A DNA stretch of 64,000 bases from Streptococcus mitis (GCF_013305725.1 NZ_CP047883.1:1839001-1903000), one strand, 5' to 3'. Positions 16,216-26,277 are shown, counted from the first letter of the stretch. Notes: generated from the letters alone by a model not told the origin. Translations and numbers: made by a program.

Positions 16216-17974
16216 GTTCCAATTCCTCCTTCGATAGTTGTGAATAGGCAATTTCTTGGTAAACTTCGTTATTAGCTAGAAGTTCCTTGTGGGTGCCTTG
16301 CCCCACGACTTTTCCTTGATCCAAGACCAAAATCAAATCTGCATCCATAATTGTTGAAATACGCTGTGCAACGATAAGCTTGGTCATAGACTTGGTTTTC
16401 TCTGCTAGCTCTTGGCGTAGGACACGGTCTGTCTTGTAATCCAAGGCTGAGAAGGAGTCATCAAAGATGAGGATTTCTGGCTTCCGAGCCAAGGCACGCG
16501 CAATGGCCAGACGCTGTCTTTGGCCACCTGAGAAGTTGGTTCCTCCTTGGGCCACTTCTGACTCTAAGCCCGCTTCCTTGTCTTCGATAAAGTTCTTAGA
16601 CTGGGCCAATTCCAGAGCTTGCCACATAGCCTGCTCACTAAGCGGTGTTTCTTGACTGTGTCCAAAGTCTAGATTACCCTTGACATCACCTGAAAAGAGA
16701 ACCGCTTTCTGAGGAATATAACCAACCTTGTTGCGCAAATCTTTCAAGTCATAGTCTTGAACATTGACACCATCCACCAGAATTTCTCCTTCTGACACAT
16801 CGTAGAAACGTGGAATCAGATTGACTAGAGTTGATTTACCAGAACCTGTTGACCCAATAAAGGCCACTGTTTGACCAGCTTCTGCTCTAAAGCTAACATG
16901 CTCAATAACCGCCTCCGAATTCGCCGCATAGCGGAAGGTCACATCCTTAAACTCGACCTGACCTTTGAGGTTTTCATCAGCCAGCTGCACTTGAGCAGGG
17001 TTTTGGATAGAAGAATGCAAATCTAAAACTTGATTAATCCGCTTAGCAGAGACCATAGTTCGGGGAAGAACGATGAAGAGTGCTCCCATGAGAAGGAAGC
17101 CCATGACAACCTGCATGGCATAAGACATGAAAACAATCATGTCACTAAAGAGAGGCAGACGTGCTGTCGCAGCAGCGTCGTTAATCACATAGGCCCCAAT
17201 CCAGTAAATCGCCACACTCAAACCACTTGAAATCCCCATCATGATAGGGTTCAAAATAGCCATAAGACGGTTGACAAACAAATTCAAGCGTGTCAATTCA
17301 TCATTTGCTGATGCAAATTTTTCATTTTGGTATTCTTCAGCATTGTAGGCGCGAACGACACGAATACCTGTTAAACTCTCACGAGTGATACTGTTCAGTT
17401 TATCTGTCAACCCCTGAATCAAGGACTGTTTTGGAAAGGCTAGCGTCATCAAAACAGTCGTCATTAAAACGTTGACAATCACTGCCACAAGTACGGCCCA
17501 GAGCCAGTATTCTGAATGACCTAAAATCTTCCCGATAGCCCAGATAGCCATAATTGGACCACGCGTAACTACTTGCAAGCCCATGGTAATCAACATCTGA
17601 ACTTGAGTAATATCATTAGTGGTACGCGTTAAGAGACTAGGAATAGAGAATTTCTTAATCTCTGTCTGTGAGTAGTCTAAAACTCGATTAAAAATATCAC
17701 TTCTCAGCCTACTAGTATAAGAAGCAGCCACTCGGGAAGCAAAAAATCCAACTGCAACTGCGGATAAGAAGGCTAGAAAGGACATTCCCACCATCATGCT
17801 TGCCGGCTGCCATAACTCATCCAAGTTGGTTCCCTGAGTTCCTAGTAAATCAGTGATTTTAGAGATATAGGTCGGCACTTCCAACTCTAGATAAACCGAA
17901 AAGCAGGTAAAGAGAATGGCTAGTAAAATCATCCCCCATTCTTTTCCACTAATTCGTTTGGCTAATTTCTTCAT
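16205..17974 (-). CDS. Heterodimeric ABC exporter, subunit A
   Basis: ABC half-transporter of 589 residues with six-helix membrane domain and an ATPase domain holding Walker A GSTGSGKST, signature FSGGQRQRL, and Walker B ILIFDDSFSALD in which the catalytic Glu is replaced by Asp. Its partner has the altered signature LSVGQ; together these give one degenerate and one working ATP site, the usual state of heterodimeric exporters. The start overlaps the MarR gene by 26 bp and has AGGAGG. Regulated by the MarR protein through the shared promoter. Confidence 0.9.
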   Translation of the reverse strand: MKKLAKRISGKEWGMILLAILFTCFSVYLELEVPTYISKITDLLGTQGTNLDELWQPASMMVGMSFLAFLSAVAVGFFASRVAASYTSRLRSDIFNRVLDYSQTEIKKFSIPSLLTRTTNDITQVQMLITMGLQVVTRGPIMAIWAIGKILGHSEYWLWAVLVAVIVNVLMTTVLMTLAFPKQSLIQGLTDKLNSITRESLTGIRVVRAYNAEEYQNEKFASANDELTRLNLFVNRLMAILNPIMMGISSGLSVAIYWIGAYVINDAAATARLPLFSDMIVFMSYAMQVVMGFLLMGALFIVLPRTMVSAKRINQVLDLHSSIQNPAQVQLADENLKGQVEFKDVTFRYAANSEAVIEHVSFRAEAGQTVAFIGSTGSGKSTLVNLIPRFYDVSEGEILVDGVNVQDYDLKDLRNKVGYIPQKAVLFSGDVKGNLDFGHSQETPLSEQAMWQALELAQSKNFIEDKEAGLESEVAQGGTNFSGGQRQRLAIARALARKPEILIFDDSFSALDYKTDRVLRQELAEKTKSMTKLIVAQRISTIMDADLILVLDQGKVVGQGTHKELLANNEVYQEIAYSQLSKEELEHGK

Positions 17975-18419
17975 TCTCTCCTCCTATTCCCTTGATATTT
18001 TCCTGTAGTTGACCGAGAACTTTCTCAAAAATCAGTAATTCATCTTCATCAATGCCTTCCATCAACTGCTTGTCTATTCGTTCAAAAAAAGCCTTAACCT
18101 CTTGCATCTGAGAACGTGCTTTGTCCGTCAAACGAACAAATTTTGCCCGCTTATCGCTAGGATTCGCCTCCAATTCCACCAAACCATTTTGCACCATACG
18201 CTTGACCAAATTACTAGCAACAGACTTGGTAATATTGAGTTCCTGCTCGATATCTTTAATCAAGACCAAGTCTTGGTTTTTCTCACGATTATCCAAAAAA
18301 CGCACAACCTGACCTTGAGGCCCACCCATAAATTCAATACCACAACGTTTGGCTTCCTTTTGCACCATCAGGTGAATCTGATGACCAAAACGCTTAAAGA
18401 CTAACATCGGTTTATCCAT
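17949..18419 (-). CDS. MarR-family regulator of the ABC exporter operon
   Basis: A 156-residue winged-helix repressor. The recognition region (KDIEQELNITKSVASNLVKRMVQNGLVE, about residues 52-80) and wing (DKRAKFVRLTDKAR) are clear. It is the first gene of an operon with two ABC half-transporters, like RcrR. Three 18-bp operator-like sites cover its promoter, so it probably represses its own operon and is released by a ligand or redox signal that the sequence does not reveal. Confidence 0.88.
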   Translation of the reverse strand: MDKPMLVFKRFGHQIHLMVQKEAKRCGIEFMGGPQGQVVRFLDNREKNQDLVLIKDIEQELNITKSVASNLVKRMVQNGLVELEANPSDKRAKFVRLTDKARSQMQEVKAFFERIDKQLMEGIDEDELLIFEKVLGQLQENIKGIGGENEEISQTN

Positions 18420-18446
18420 ACTAACTCCTTTCTAACCATCGCATTT

Positions 18447-18535
18447 AGTTCTCCTAGGAACTAAATAAGTTTCCATGAGAACTATTTTATCATTTTCAAA
18501 AAAGATGTCAAGAAAAAAGTTTCCTAGAGAACTAT
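18447..18535 (-). promoter_or_regulatory. MarR operon promoter with three operators
   Basis: Minus-strand promoter: TTGACA (18507-18512), 16-bp spacer, TAAAAT (18485-18490). Three sites of the form WAGTTY-N6-GAACTA (plus-strand reading) occur at 18447-18464, 18468-18485 and 18518-18535: one upstream of the -35, one touching the -10 and start point, one in the leader. Confidence 0.75.
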
Positions 18536-18546
18536 TTTCTTGATTA

Positions 18547-18580
18547 AAAAAATCCCAAGTGATTTTTTCACTTAGGATTA
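18547..18580 (-). terminator. yebC terminator
   Basis: Minus-strand stem AATCCTAAGTGA/TCACTTGGGATT with seven Ts, just after the yebC stop and before the MarR promoter. Confidence 0.8.
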
Positions 18581-18596
18581 TGTTCTCTAGGTTAAA

Positions 18597-19313
18597 TTAG
18601 AACCCGTCTACGTTCGTATAAATCTTTTGTACGTCTTCGTCGTCTTCAAGAACGCTGTAAAGTTTTTCAAAGGTTTCAAGGTCATCGCCTGACAATTCCA
18701 CTTCTGACTGAGGAATCATTTCCAATTCAGTAACTTGGAATTCTTCGATACCTGACTCACGGAGGGCAACGATAGCCTTATGAAGGTCAGTTGGAGCTGT
18801 GTAAACTGTGATTGTACCTTCTTCTGCTTCTACATCATCCACATCCACATCTGCTTCAAGCAATTGCTCAAAGACTGCATCGGCATCTTCACCTGCAAAT
18901 ACAATAACACCCTTGTTATCGAAGAGGTATGAAACCGAACCTGAAGCACCCATGTTTCCGCCATTTTTACCAAAAGCTGCACGGACATTGGCCGCTGTAC
19001 GGTTAACATTTGAAGTCAAAGTATCAACAATCAGCATAGAACCATTTGGTCCAAAACCTTCGTAACGTCCTTCTGTAAAGGTTTCGTCTGTGTTCCCTTT
19101 TGCTTTATCAATCGCTTTATCAATAACGTGTTTTGGCACTTGCGCTTGTTTAGCACGGTCGATAACGAATTTCAAGGCTGAGTTTGATTCTGGATCTGGA
19201 TCACCTTTTTTAGCTGCCACATAGATTTCTACACCAAATTTTGCATATACTTTAGAGTTAGCTCCATCTTTAGCCGTTTTCTTGGCTACGATATTGGCCC
19301 ATTTACGTCCCAT
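18597..19313 (-). CDS. yebC: YebC/PmpR-family protein
   Basis: A 238-residue YebC/TACO1 family protein. It has the conserved amino start [26 protein letters not shown], the central [18 protein letters not shown] motif and an acidic carboxyl region. Members are described as transcriptional regulators and, more recently, as ribosome-associated factors that ease translation of proline stretches. Length is standard. It stands alone with its own terminator, between the MarR operon and dinF. Confidence 0.95.
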   Translation of the reverse strand: MGRKWANIVAKKTAKDGANSKVYAKFGVEIYVAAKKGDPDPESNSALKFVIDRAKQAQVPKHVIDKAIDKAKGNTDETFTEGRYEGFGPNGSMLIVDTLTSNVNRTAANVRAAFGKNGGNMGASGSVSYLFDNKGVIVFAGEDADAVFEQLLEADVDVDDVEAEEGTITVYTAPTDLHKAIVALRESGIEEFQVTELEMIPQSEVELSGDDLETFEKLYSVLEDDEDVQKIYTNVDGF

Positions 19314-19409
19314 TAGGAATCTCCTTTTTTCACATTTTAATCTTTCTTATTATAACACAAGTTTTTTCGATTTTCACTAGAGGAAATGGATTTTATTCAG
19401 TAAATCCAA

Positions 19410-20780
19410 CTAGGATTGCACTTTGGTTACCAATATTGCCTTGCCTTCTTTTATCAAGGGGTGACGGAACAGTGAGAAGTACAGCTGAATGGTCATGGCA
19501 ACCCAGATAAGGGGTTCACAAAGGATAACTCCCCTATAGCCTGCCCAAGGGATAATCAAGACTACAAAAGCGATTTTTCCGACTAGTTCAATAAAGCTAG
19601 AAACTAGAGGAAGGATCTTTTGCCCCAAGCCCTGCAAGCAATTGCGATAAATCAACAAGAGACTCAAAATAGGATAAAAGGCTGAACTGATTTGCAGATA
19701 GAGACTTCCATTTTCTATCAAGTAACCATCCGTCGAACTAGCCAAGAAGGAAACCAAGGCTGGACTGGCAAAAAAAAGGAAGACACAAACAAAAATTGCC
19801 CAGGACATACTTAAACGACTGCCGATTCGAAGTCCTTGGACAATGCGGTCTGGACGCTTAGCACCAAGATTTTGCGAAGCATAGGTCGTCATAGAAGCAG
19901 AGATAGCGGTCATAGGAAGAAGGACAAAGGCCATAATACGTCGAGCCGCCGTCTGGGCACTAATAATCACGGCTCCAAAGGTATTAACAGAAGACTGTAA
20001 AATCACACTGCCGATGGACACAATTGAACTCATCAAGCCCATAGCCAAACCTTGCTCCAAGAGATCGGTGTACAAGACCTTGTCCCATTTGAAATGCTTA
20101 AACTGAGGCAAAAGTTCTGGCACACTCTTACGAATATAGTAAAAACAGAGAACCGCTGATAAACCTTGCGAAATAATGGTAGCTAGTCCTGCGGATTGAA
20201 CTCCAAGATGCAATTGCGTAATAAAATAGAGATCCAGAACCACATTAACCAAGGCAGAGAAAATCAGAAATCCAAGCGCTGCTAGACTGTCCCCAATGGA
20301 CCGCAACAAACCTGCAAAGAGATTATAAGCAAAACTGACACCGACACAGGTTACAATCATAGAAATATATTGATAAGATTGAGGAAGGATTTCTGCGGGG
20401 GTGTCTAGGTACTGTAAAAGAGGATACAAACCAAGAAAGCCCAGCAGCATAACTACAATACTCAAAAGTGCACCTAAAATCCAGGCGGCTGCTACTGCTT
20501 CCTTTATTTTAGTGAAATTTCGAGCCCCATAATAACGGGCAATGACAATCCCCATGCCATTGCCAACACCAAGAGTAAAACCTACAATCAGGTCAAAAAT
20601 CGCTGTCGTCGCCCCTACTGCAGCCAAGGATTCTTGACCAAGAAAACGCCCAACAATCAAGACATCAGCAGTATTATAGAGCTGTTGAAAAATATTTGAT
20701 AGCAAGATTGGGAATGCGAAGCTTAAGAGCGAGGGAAGAATAGGACCATGTATCAGGTCCACTGTTCGTTTTTTATTCAT
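19410..20780 (-). CDS. dinF: DinF, MATE-family efflux transporter
   Basis: A 456-residue MATE transporter with about twelve helices and the conserved ILLSNIFQQLYNTADVLIVGRFLG amino end. In pneumococcus the late-competence operon runs cinA-recA-dinF-lytA; the same order occurs here up to dinF. No lytA follows: the next gene is yebC after 96 bp. An intrinsic terminator separates it from recA, so expression depends partly on read-through. DinF proteins export toxic organic cations or protect against oxidative stress and bile acids in other bacteria; the substrate here is unknown. Confidence 0.9.
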   Translation of the reverse strand: MNKKRTVDLIHGPILPSLLSFAFPILLSNIFQQLYNTADVLIVGRFLGQESLAAVGATTAIFDLIVGFTLGVGNGMGIVIARYYGARNFTKIKEAVAAAWILGALLSIVVMLLGFLGLYPLLQYLDTPAEILPQSYQYISMIVTCVGVSFAYNLFAGLLRSIGDSLAALGFLIFSALVNVVLDLYFITQLHLGVQSAGLATIISQGLSAVLCFYYIRKSVPELLPQFKHFKWDKVLYTDLLEQGLAMGLMSSIVSIGSVILQSSVNTFGAVIISAQTAARRIMAFVLLPMTAISASMTTYASQNLGAKRPDRIVQGLRIGSRLSMSWAIFVCVFLFFASPALVSFLASSTDGYLIENGSLYLQISSAFYPILSLLLIYRNCLQGLGQKILPLVSSFIELVGKIAFVVLIIPWAGYRGVILCEPLIWVAMTIQLYFSLFRHPLIKEGKAILVTKVQS

Positions 20781-20860
20781 AAGGCTATTATATCAGCTTT
20801 CTAGAGGAGCAACAAGAAACAGCAAACTATAGGCAATCTGAAATTTTGAACAAAGAATCG

Positions 20861-20886
20861 AAAAAGCAGTGGATTGCTCCACTACT
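20861..20886 (-). terminator. recA terminator
   Basis: Minus-strand inverted repeat AGTAGTGGA/TCCACTGCT followed by five Ts between the recA stop and dinF. Confidence 0.7.
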
Positions 20887-20894
20887 TTCACAAC

Positions 20895-22049
20895 TTATTC
20901 TTCAATTTCGATTTCAAGCTCATCGCCTAGGTCAAGAGTTACTTCTTCATTCACAGAGTCTGCTTGGACCGCCTCATCTTTTTTAGTTTCAGCAACTTCT
21001 TCTCCATCAATCAAACCAAATTGAACACGGACTTGATGGTCAATCTCATCAAAGACTTCTGGGTTTTCTGCCAAGTATTTCTTAGCATTTTCAGAACCTT
21101 GCCCGATTTTCTCATCCTTGTAAGAGTACCAAGCACCTGCTTTTTTGATGATATCCAAATCGCTTGCGATTTTCAAGAGTTCACCCGTCTTAGAAATCCC
21201 TTCTCCGTACATGATTTCAACGAAGGCTTCCTTAAATGGTGGAGCCACCTTGTTTTTCACGACCTTGATCTTGGTTTCTTTACCGACATTGGTATCTTTT
21301 TGGTCACCAGTTCCCTTGATCTGTGTGCTTCCACGAACATCCAAACGGACTGATGCGTAGAATTTCAGAGCACGTCCACCAGGAGTTGTTTCTGGATTTC
21401 CAAACATGACCCCAACTTTTTCACGTAATTGGTTGATAAAAATGGCAATTGTTTTGGTTTTATTGATAGAAGCACCGAGCTTACGCATAGCCTGGCTCAT
21501 CATACGAGCCTGCAAACCAACGTGGCTATCTCCGATATCTCCATCAATTTCTGCACGAGGGACAAGGGCCGCAACTGAGTCGACCACGACAAGATCTACA
21601 GCACCTGAGTCAATCAATTTTCCTGCAATCTCAAGACCTTGCTCTCCTGAGTCTGGTTGAGACAAGAGCAATTCGTCAATGTTGACCCCAAGGGCCGCAG
21701 CATAAGCTGGATCGAGGGCATGTTCCGCATCGATAAAGGCTGCAATACCACCTTCTTTTTGCGCTTGTGCAACTGCATGAAGGGCAACCGTCGTCTTACC
21801 AGATGACTCTGGTCCGTAGATTTCGATGATACGTCCCTTAGGATAACCACCTGAACCAAGGGCAATATCAAGAGCCAAAGAACCTGAGCTCATCACTTGA
21901 ACCTTTTGCTCGGCACGTTCACCCAAACGCATGATTGAACCCTTACCAAAGTCTTTCTCAATCAATTTAAGAGCGTCATTCAAGGCTTTTTCTCGTTCTG
22001 CCCCGAATTTTTTTGAAATTTCATCTAATTTTTTTGGTTTTTTCGCCAT
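20895..22049 (-). CDS. recA: RecA recombinase
   Basis: Recombinase that forms filaments on single-stranded DNA for homologous recombination, repair and transformation. 384 residues. Walker [10 protein letters not shown] near residue 79, Walker [13 protein letters not shown], the DNA-binding loops ([24 protein letters not shown] and [17 protein letters not shown]) are all present. The carboxyl tail is acidic (ELEIEIEE), as usual. It lies 54 bp after cinA; in pneumococcus the two are transcribed together from a ComX-dependent promoter during competence, and recA also has basal expression. Confidence 0.98.
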   Translation of the reverse strand: MAKKPKKLDEISKKFGAEREKALNDALKLIEKDFGKGSIMRLGERAEQKVQVMSSGSLALDIALGSGGYPKGRIIEIYGPESSGKTTVALHAVAQAQKEGGIAAFIDAEHALDPAYAAALGVNIDELLLSQPDSGEQGLEIAGKLIDSGAVDLVVVDSVAALVPRAEIDGDIGDSHVGLQARMMSQAMRKLGASINKTKTIAIFINQLREKVGVMFGNPETTPGGRALKFYASVRLDVRGSTQIKGTGDQKDTNVGKETKIKVVKNKVAPPFKEAFVEIMYGEGISKTGELLKIASDLDIIKKAGAWYSYKDEKIGQGSENAKKYLAENPEVFDEIDHQVRVQFGLIDGEEVAETKKDEAVQADSVNEEVTLDLGDELEIEIEE

Positions 22050-22103
22050 TCTATTCTCCTACATTCTAATGGTCCTCAGACCTATCTACTATTATATCAA
22101 AAG

Positions 22104-23360
22104 TTAGTCACTTAATAAAGCCTTGCGAACTAGGTTAAAGGCATGCATAACCGCAATATGACGTACATCTGCTCGACTTCTGCCTCCAATATTGACCTTT
22201 ATGACCTCAGTTCCATGCTCTTGAGCCAAGCCTATGAAAACTGTCCCAGCTGGATGTCCTTCTAGGCTATCTGGTCCTGCCACTCCAGTCAAACTAAGGC
22301 CAAAATCAGACTGGGTCTTGATTCGTGCCTGCTCAGCCATCTTTTGAGCTGTAAATTCAGACACCACACCATGTTCTTCCAAATCCTTGGCAGGAATATC
22401 CAACATCCTTGATTTTTCCTCCAAGCTATAGGTCACAAAACCACCCTTGAATATACTTGAAGCACCCGAAAAATCCGCTACCCTAGCTTGGAAAAGACCA
22501 GCCGTCAAACTCTCTGCAGCCGTGATAGTTTTCCCTTGCCTTTTCAGTTCTTCTACCACAATGCTAGCTAAACTAGTTTCTTCCCCATAACCATAACAAA
22601 GGTCTCGTAAAGAAATTCCTTCGAAAGTCTGGCGGTCCAAGATTTGATTTTCCAAGATATCTAGCGCTTGATTCGCCTCTTCTTGGCTGCTAGCTTTTGT
22701 TGACAGACGCAGAGTAACTTCTCCTGTCTTGGCATAAGGGGCCAAAGTCGGATCTGTTTGATTATCAATCAAATCAGACAAAATCGTAACCAACTGACTT
22801 TCGCCAATCCCAAAGAAACGAAGAACTCGGGAATACAGCTTTCTCCCTGTCATCAACTTGGGTAGAAGTTGGTTTAAGACCATGGGTTTCAATTCACTTG
22901 GTGGACCTGGAAGGACAACGTAGGTCACTCCATCGACTTCCAATATTCCTCCTACAGCCAGTCCGGTTTCGTTTGGCAGTGGAGTCGCTCCATCTACAAT
23001 TTGGGCTTGTCTTTCGTTATTCGGTGTTCGGGCATAGTCTGGTCGCTGGGTAAAAAAGACATCCAACTTCTCCTGAGCCTGAGAATCGAAGACTAATTCT
23101 TTCCCTAAAAATTTAGCTAGAGTTTGTTTAGTTAGGTCGTCCTCAGTTGGCCCCAAACCACCTGTTAAAATCACCAGACTGCTACGTTGACTGGCAATCT
23201 CAAGCAAAGACAAGAGACGAGCTTCATTGTCTCCTACAGCCGTCTGAAAATAAACATCTACCCCAATCTCTGCTAGTTTTTCTGATAAAAACTGGGCATT
23301 GGTATTGACAATCTGTCCTGTCAAAATCTCTGTTCCAACAGCAATGATTTCTGCTTTCAT
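22104..23360 (-). CDS. cinA: CinA, competence-induced protein
   Basis: A 418-residue CinA. The amino domain (about 1-170) is the MoCF/COG1058 fold ([40 protein letters not shown]) and the carboxyl domain (about 255-410) is the NMN-deamidase PncC type ([33 protein letters not shown]). In pneumococcus it associates with RecA and helps bring it to the membrane at competence; in other bacteria the protein recycles NMN and ADP-ribose. A ComX box lies 18 bp upstream. First gene of the cinA-recA-dinF unit. Confidence 0.97.
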   Translation of the reverse strand: MKAEIIAVGTEILTGQIVNTNAQFLSEKLAEIGVDVYFQTAVGDNEARLLSLLEIASQRSSLVILTGGLGPTEDDLTKQTLAKFLGKELVFDSQAQEKLDVFFTQRPDYARTPNNERQAQIVDGATPLPNETGLAVGGILEVDGVTYVVLPGPPSELKPMVLNQLLPKLMTGRKLYSRVLRFFGIGESQLVTILSDLIDNQTDPTLAPYAKTGEVTLRLSTKASSQEEANQALDILENQILDRQTFEGISLRDLCYGYGEETSLASIVVEELKRQGKTITAAESLTAGLFQARVADFSGASSIFKGGFVTYSLEEKSRMLDIPAKDLEEHGVVSEFTAQKMAEQARIKTQSDFGLSLTGVAGPDSLEGHPAGTVFIGLAQEHGTEVIKVNIGGRSRADVRHIAVMHAFNLVRKALLSD

Positions 23361-23377
23361 GTTTCCTCCTACCTATC

Positions 23378-23385
23378 TATTCGTA
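23378..23385 (-). promoter_or_regulatory. ComX (SigX) combox of cinA operon
   Basis: Minus-strand TACGAATA, the consensus late-competence box recognised by the alternative sigma factor ComX, preceded by a T-rich stretch and followed by AGGAGG and the cinA ATG. It predicts induction of cinA, recA and dinF during natural competence. Confidence 0.9.
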
Positions 23386-23427
23386 TTTTTTTGAAAAAAT
23401 CGCAGGAAATTTCCCACGATTTTATTA

Positions 23428-24480
23428 TTAATTTTGTTCTATTTCTACACTTGAAGCATTCGTTGATGTAGCGGTTCTTCCAAGGGCTACTTCATATAAA
23501 ACAGCATTGGTTTCTACTTCAGTTACTTCCTCTTTACCTAGTGAACGGCGTAAGAGATTTTGCATTTCTAACATATGCTCAGTTGTAACAATCTGGTAAG
23601 AAATGCCCTGCAGTTCCGCATCTTCTCCTCGCAATTGATGTGTTTCAATATTCTTGAAAGATTCTTGATAACCAAGTAATTGTGGAATACTTTTCGCTGA
23701 CAAATCAACGTTTGTTTGCATATTGTCAGTCAAAGCTTTTAAAATCCCTTGATAATGACTCACACTGTTCAGACTCAAGACCTTCTCAACAATTTTTTGA
23801 ATCACTTCACGCTGACGTTTTTGACGACCATAGTCTCCTTCAGGGTCTTGATAACGCATACGAGAATAAACAAGCGCTTCCTCACCATTTAAAGTCTGCT
23901 GTCCAACGCCAATGGAAATTTTATTAAATTCTTCCTGGTCAGTAATCGAAATTGGGAAACCGAGTGTATTATTTACAGTCACCCCGCCAACCGCATCAAC
24001 CAATTGTTGCAGCCCCTGCATATTCACCATAACGTAACGATCGATATGAATATTCATCATTTTCTGGATAGTTGAGATTGCCAATTCCGCACCACCACCA
24101 GCATAGGCGGCATTTAATTTAGCTTCCTCAACACTACCATCTTTTTGCTGAATTTTTGTTAAAATATCCCGTTCCAAACTCATCATGGTTGTTTTCTTTG
24201 TTTTAGGATTGACTGTCATGAGAATCATAGAATCACTATTTCCTTCCCAACGATCTGTACGTTCGATATTTCCAGTGTCCACTCCCATCAAAAGAATAGT
24301 CAGAGGCTCCGTCGCCTCAATTACATTTGTTTCTTCACCAATTTTTTTATAAGTTTTTTGACTCAACGTTGCTGTTCCCTGTTGATAAATTGTATAGGCA
24401 TAAACTCCAACACCTAACACTGTTACTACTAGAAAAGCAAGCACTGTTCCGATTAATTTTTTAACCATATCATTATTCAT
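23428..24480 (-). CDS. lytR: LytR-CpsA-Psr family cell-wall ligase
   Basis: Membrane-anchored LCP enzyme that transfers teichoic-acid or capsule polymers from lipid carrier to peptidoglycan. 350 residues: one amino-terminal membrane helix (about 8-30) followed by an extracellular LCP domain with LLMGVDTG, NSDSMILMTVNPKTKKTTMMSLERD, NAAYAGGG and the arginine-rich SRMRYQDPEGDYGRQKRQREV pocket that holds the pyrophosphate. In pneumococcus LytR lies beside cinA, as here. Overlap of 8 bp with the GNAT gene shows an operon tsaE-GNAT-lytR. Confidence 0.93.
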   Translation of the reverse strand: MNNDMVKKLIGTVLAFLVVTVLGVGVYAYTIYQQGTATLSQKTYKKIGEETNVIEATEPLTILLMGVDTGNIERTDRWEGNSDSMILMTVNPKTKKTTMMSLERDILTKIQQKDGSVEEAKLNAAYAGGGAELAISTIQKMMNIHIDRYVMVNMQGLQQLVDAVGGVTVNNTLGFPISITDQEEFNKISIGVGQQTLNGEEALVYSRMRYQDPEGDYGRQKRQREVIQKIVEKVLSLNSVSHYQGILKALTDNMQTNVDLSAKSIPQLLGYQESFKNIETHQLRGEDAELQGISYQIVTTEHMLEMQNLLRRSLGKEEVTEVETNAVLYEVALGRTATSTNASSVEIEQN

Positions 24481-24994
24481 CTATCAGTTTGCCCATGAGA
24501 CAAACATCCAAAAATGTCCCTTCTTCTAGATAGGCTCCTCTTTCCTGCAATCCCTCCATGGTAAATCCCATTTTAGAGTATAGGTGAATAGCAGCCTCAT
24601 TTCTTTTTTGTACACTTAGTTGCAAACGACGTAAAATACCACTTAATTTAGCCCACTCGATACCTTCCTCTAAAAGAATACCGGCCAAGCCTTGATTCCA
24701 AAATTTCTTTTGAACAACTAAAAAAATATCTCCGATATGCCGAACCCTTAAACGAGGATCTGCAGTAATATTCAGGACTCCTGCAATTGTATCATTTAAT
24801 AAAGCTAAGAGAGTAATTTGATTTTCTGAACTAGCTTGTTTTTCGATAAAAAGTACCATTTCTGATTCGCTCATCATGATTCCCTCTTTATCTAAACTAG
24901 TAAAATCTGTTTCCTTGCTTACAAGATTTAAAAAAGCAATCAAATCAGTTGCATCTTGAACTTCAGCCTCACGAATACACAACTCATACTCCAT
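24473..24994 (-). CDS. GNAT-family N-acetyltransferase
   Basis: A 173-residue GNAT protein. The acetyl-CoA loop region is visible as LVVQKKFWNQGLAGILLEEGIEWAK, followed by LQLSVQKRNEAAIHLYSKMGFTMEG. I start at the ATG at 24994 (MEYELCIREAE), which overlaps the tsaE stop (ATGGAGTATGA) in coupled fashion; the longer frame to 25063 lies inside tsaE. It sits in the tsaE-GNAT-lytR cluster, as in pneumococcus. The substrate is unknown. Confidence 0.85.
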   Translation of the reverse strand: MEYELCIREAEVQDATDLIAFLNLVSKETDFTSLDKEGIMMSESEMVLFIEKQASSENQITLLALLNDTIAGVLNITADPRLRVRHIGDIFLVVQKKFWNQGLAGILLEEGIEWAKLSGILRRLQLSVQKRNEAAIHLYSKMGFTMEGLQERGAYLEEGTFLDVCLMGKLIDE

Positions 24995-25427
24995 CTGAAA
25001 GCTCCTTAAGAAGTTGTTCCGGTCTATGACCTTGAGCATTAAAGCGCAATTGACGACCCTCATCCTCTTTTTGAATTTCCAATTCTAAATATGAATCCGG
25101 TAAATCCTCACCTAAAAGATGCCCCCACTCGATGACGGTCACCCCACCACCAAAGAGAAACTCATCCAAGTCAATAGAATCAGCGTCGCCCTCAATACGA
25201 TAAACATCTAAATGATAAAGCGGAAGACGACCTTCATACTCTCTCACAATGGTGTAGGTTGGACTCTTAATCATCTGATGGATATCCAATCCCTTTGCTA
25301 AACCTTTTGTAAAAGTTGTTTTTCCTGCCCCCAACTCTCCAGTCAAAATTAAGACATCATTTTTTTTAAGCAGGTTTCCTAATCTTTCTCCCAGAGCTAA
25401 AAGCTCTTCTTCATTTTTTGTGTACAT
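24984..25427 (-). CDS. tsaE: TsaE, tRNA t6A biosynthesis ATPase
   Basis: ATPase partner of TsaB-TsaD in making threonylcarbamoyladenosine on ANN-decoding tRNAs. 147 residues. Walker A LTGELGAGKTTFTKG at about residue 30, KSPTYTIVREYEG (switch-like SPT), YHLDVYRIEG and VTVIEWGHLLG are all family signatures. The following GNAT gene starts inside its stop. Essential in most bacteria. Confidence 0.95.
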   Translation of the reverse strand: MYTKNEEELLALGERLGNLLKKNDVLILTGELGAGKTTFTKGLAKGLDIHQMIKSPTYTIVREYEGRLPLYHLDVYRIEGDADSIDLDEFLFGGGVTVIEWGHLLGEDLPDSYLELEIQKEDEGRQLRFNAQGHRPEQLLKELSDGV

Positions 25428-25521
25428 GTTACTATTATACCAGAAAGTTTCTTTTTGTGTAAATTTTCTTTAAAATTTACTATTATAAATTTGGAAATCA
25501 CTAGCACTTTAGCTGATTAAC

Positions 25522-26142
25522 TTAAAAGAAAACAAACATACTAATCACAAATAAAATATCTCGAATAATATGGCCATAAAATGAAATTTCTCTCTGAATA
25601 GATTTTGGGAAAATAAATCGTGCACATAGAAATCCCAAAACTATATAGACAAGAATTGAAGAAATCGTCAAGGGATTTCTCAAAAAAATAACAGTTGCCA
25701 AGATGGATAACAATCCTGTTTTCTTCCTGTTCAGTAAATTTTCTAAATCACGATGGTATTTATCAAAAGGCAGAAAAATCCACAGATCAATACCTAGTAA
25801 AAAAAAGAATGACGGTAGAAAAAGATCAACCAAATCCTGCTGTAATTTGTTATGAATTTGGATACTTTCTGATAAAACCAGACAAGATGCTAACAAGTTG
25901 ACCACCAAAAGAATCGTATAAACCATCCAGACTTTCTTCTGAGAATGCAAAATGCTATGACGTTTCTGACCCGAGGTATGAAAGTAATTAATCCCAGCAC
26001 AAAAGCTAGAAACTCCGACTATGAGAATTAAAAAATATACATTAACTTGTCTTAAAGATAAAAATGTTTCCTTCCACAATAAACAACTTCCAAATAAAAT
26101 TTGAACGACAGCTAATAATAATAAAACACGAATTGATTTCAT
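25522..26142 (-). CDS. Unknown multi-pass membrane protein
   Basis: A 206-residue protein with about six hydrophobic helices (residues 5-24, 30-50, 70-92, 103-122, 138-155 and 160-205) and short basic loops. There is no signal beyond the helices and no motif that I recognise. It lies alone between ndk and tsaE, in an A+T-rich stretch, with poor spacing from both neighbours. Possibly a strain-variable membrane protein; no function can be proposed. Confidence 0.6.
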   Translation of the reverse strand: MKSIRVLLLLAVVQILFGSCLLWKETFLSLRQVNVYFLILIVGVSSFCAGINYFHTSGQKRHSILHSQKKVWMVYTILLVVNLLASCLVLSESIQIHNKLQQDLVDLFLPSFFFLLGIDLWIFLPFDKYHRDLENLLNRKKTGLLSILATVIFLRNPLTISSILVYIVLGFLCARFIFPKSIQREISFYGHIIRDILFVISMFVFF

Positions 26143-26236
26143 TATTTCCTTTTCCTCCCTACATGAAATTATACTCTGATAGGATTAGAAAATACTAATA
26201 GCCCCTAAAATGTCACATTCCGACGCTGAACGGTAC

Positions 26237-26268
26237 AAAAAACAGTTCCATTACAATAGAACTGTTCT
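26237..26268 (-). terminator. ndk terminator
   Basis: Minus-strand stem ACAGTTC/GAACTGT with loop TATTGTAATG, followed by six Ts, just after the ndk stop. Confidence 0.8.
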
Positions 26269-26277
26269 TGCACTTAT

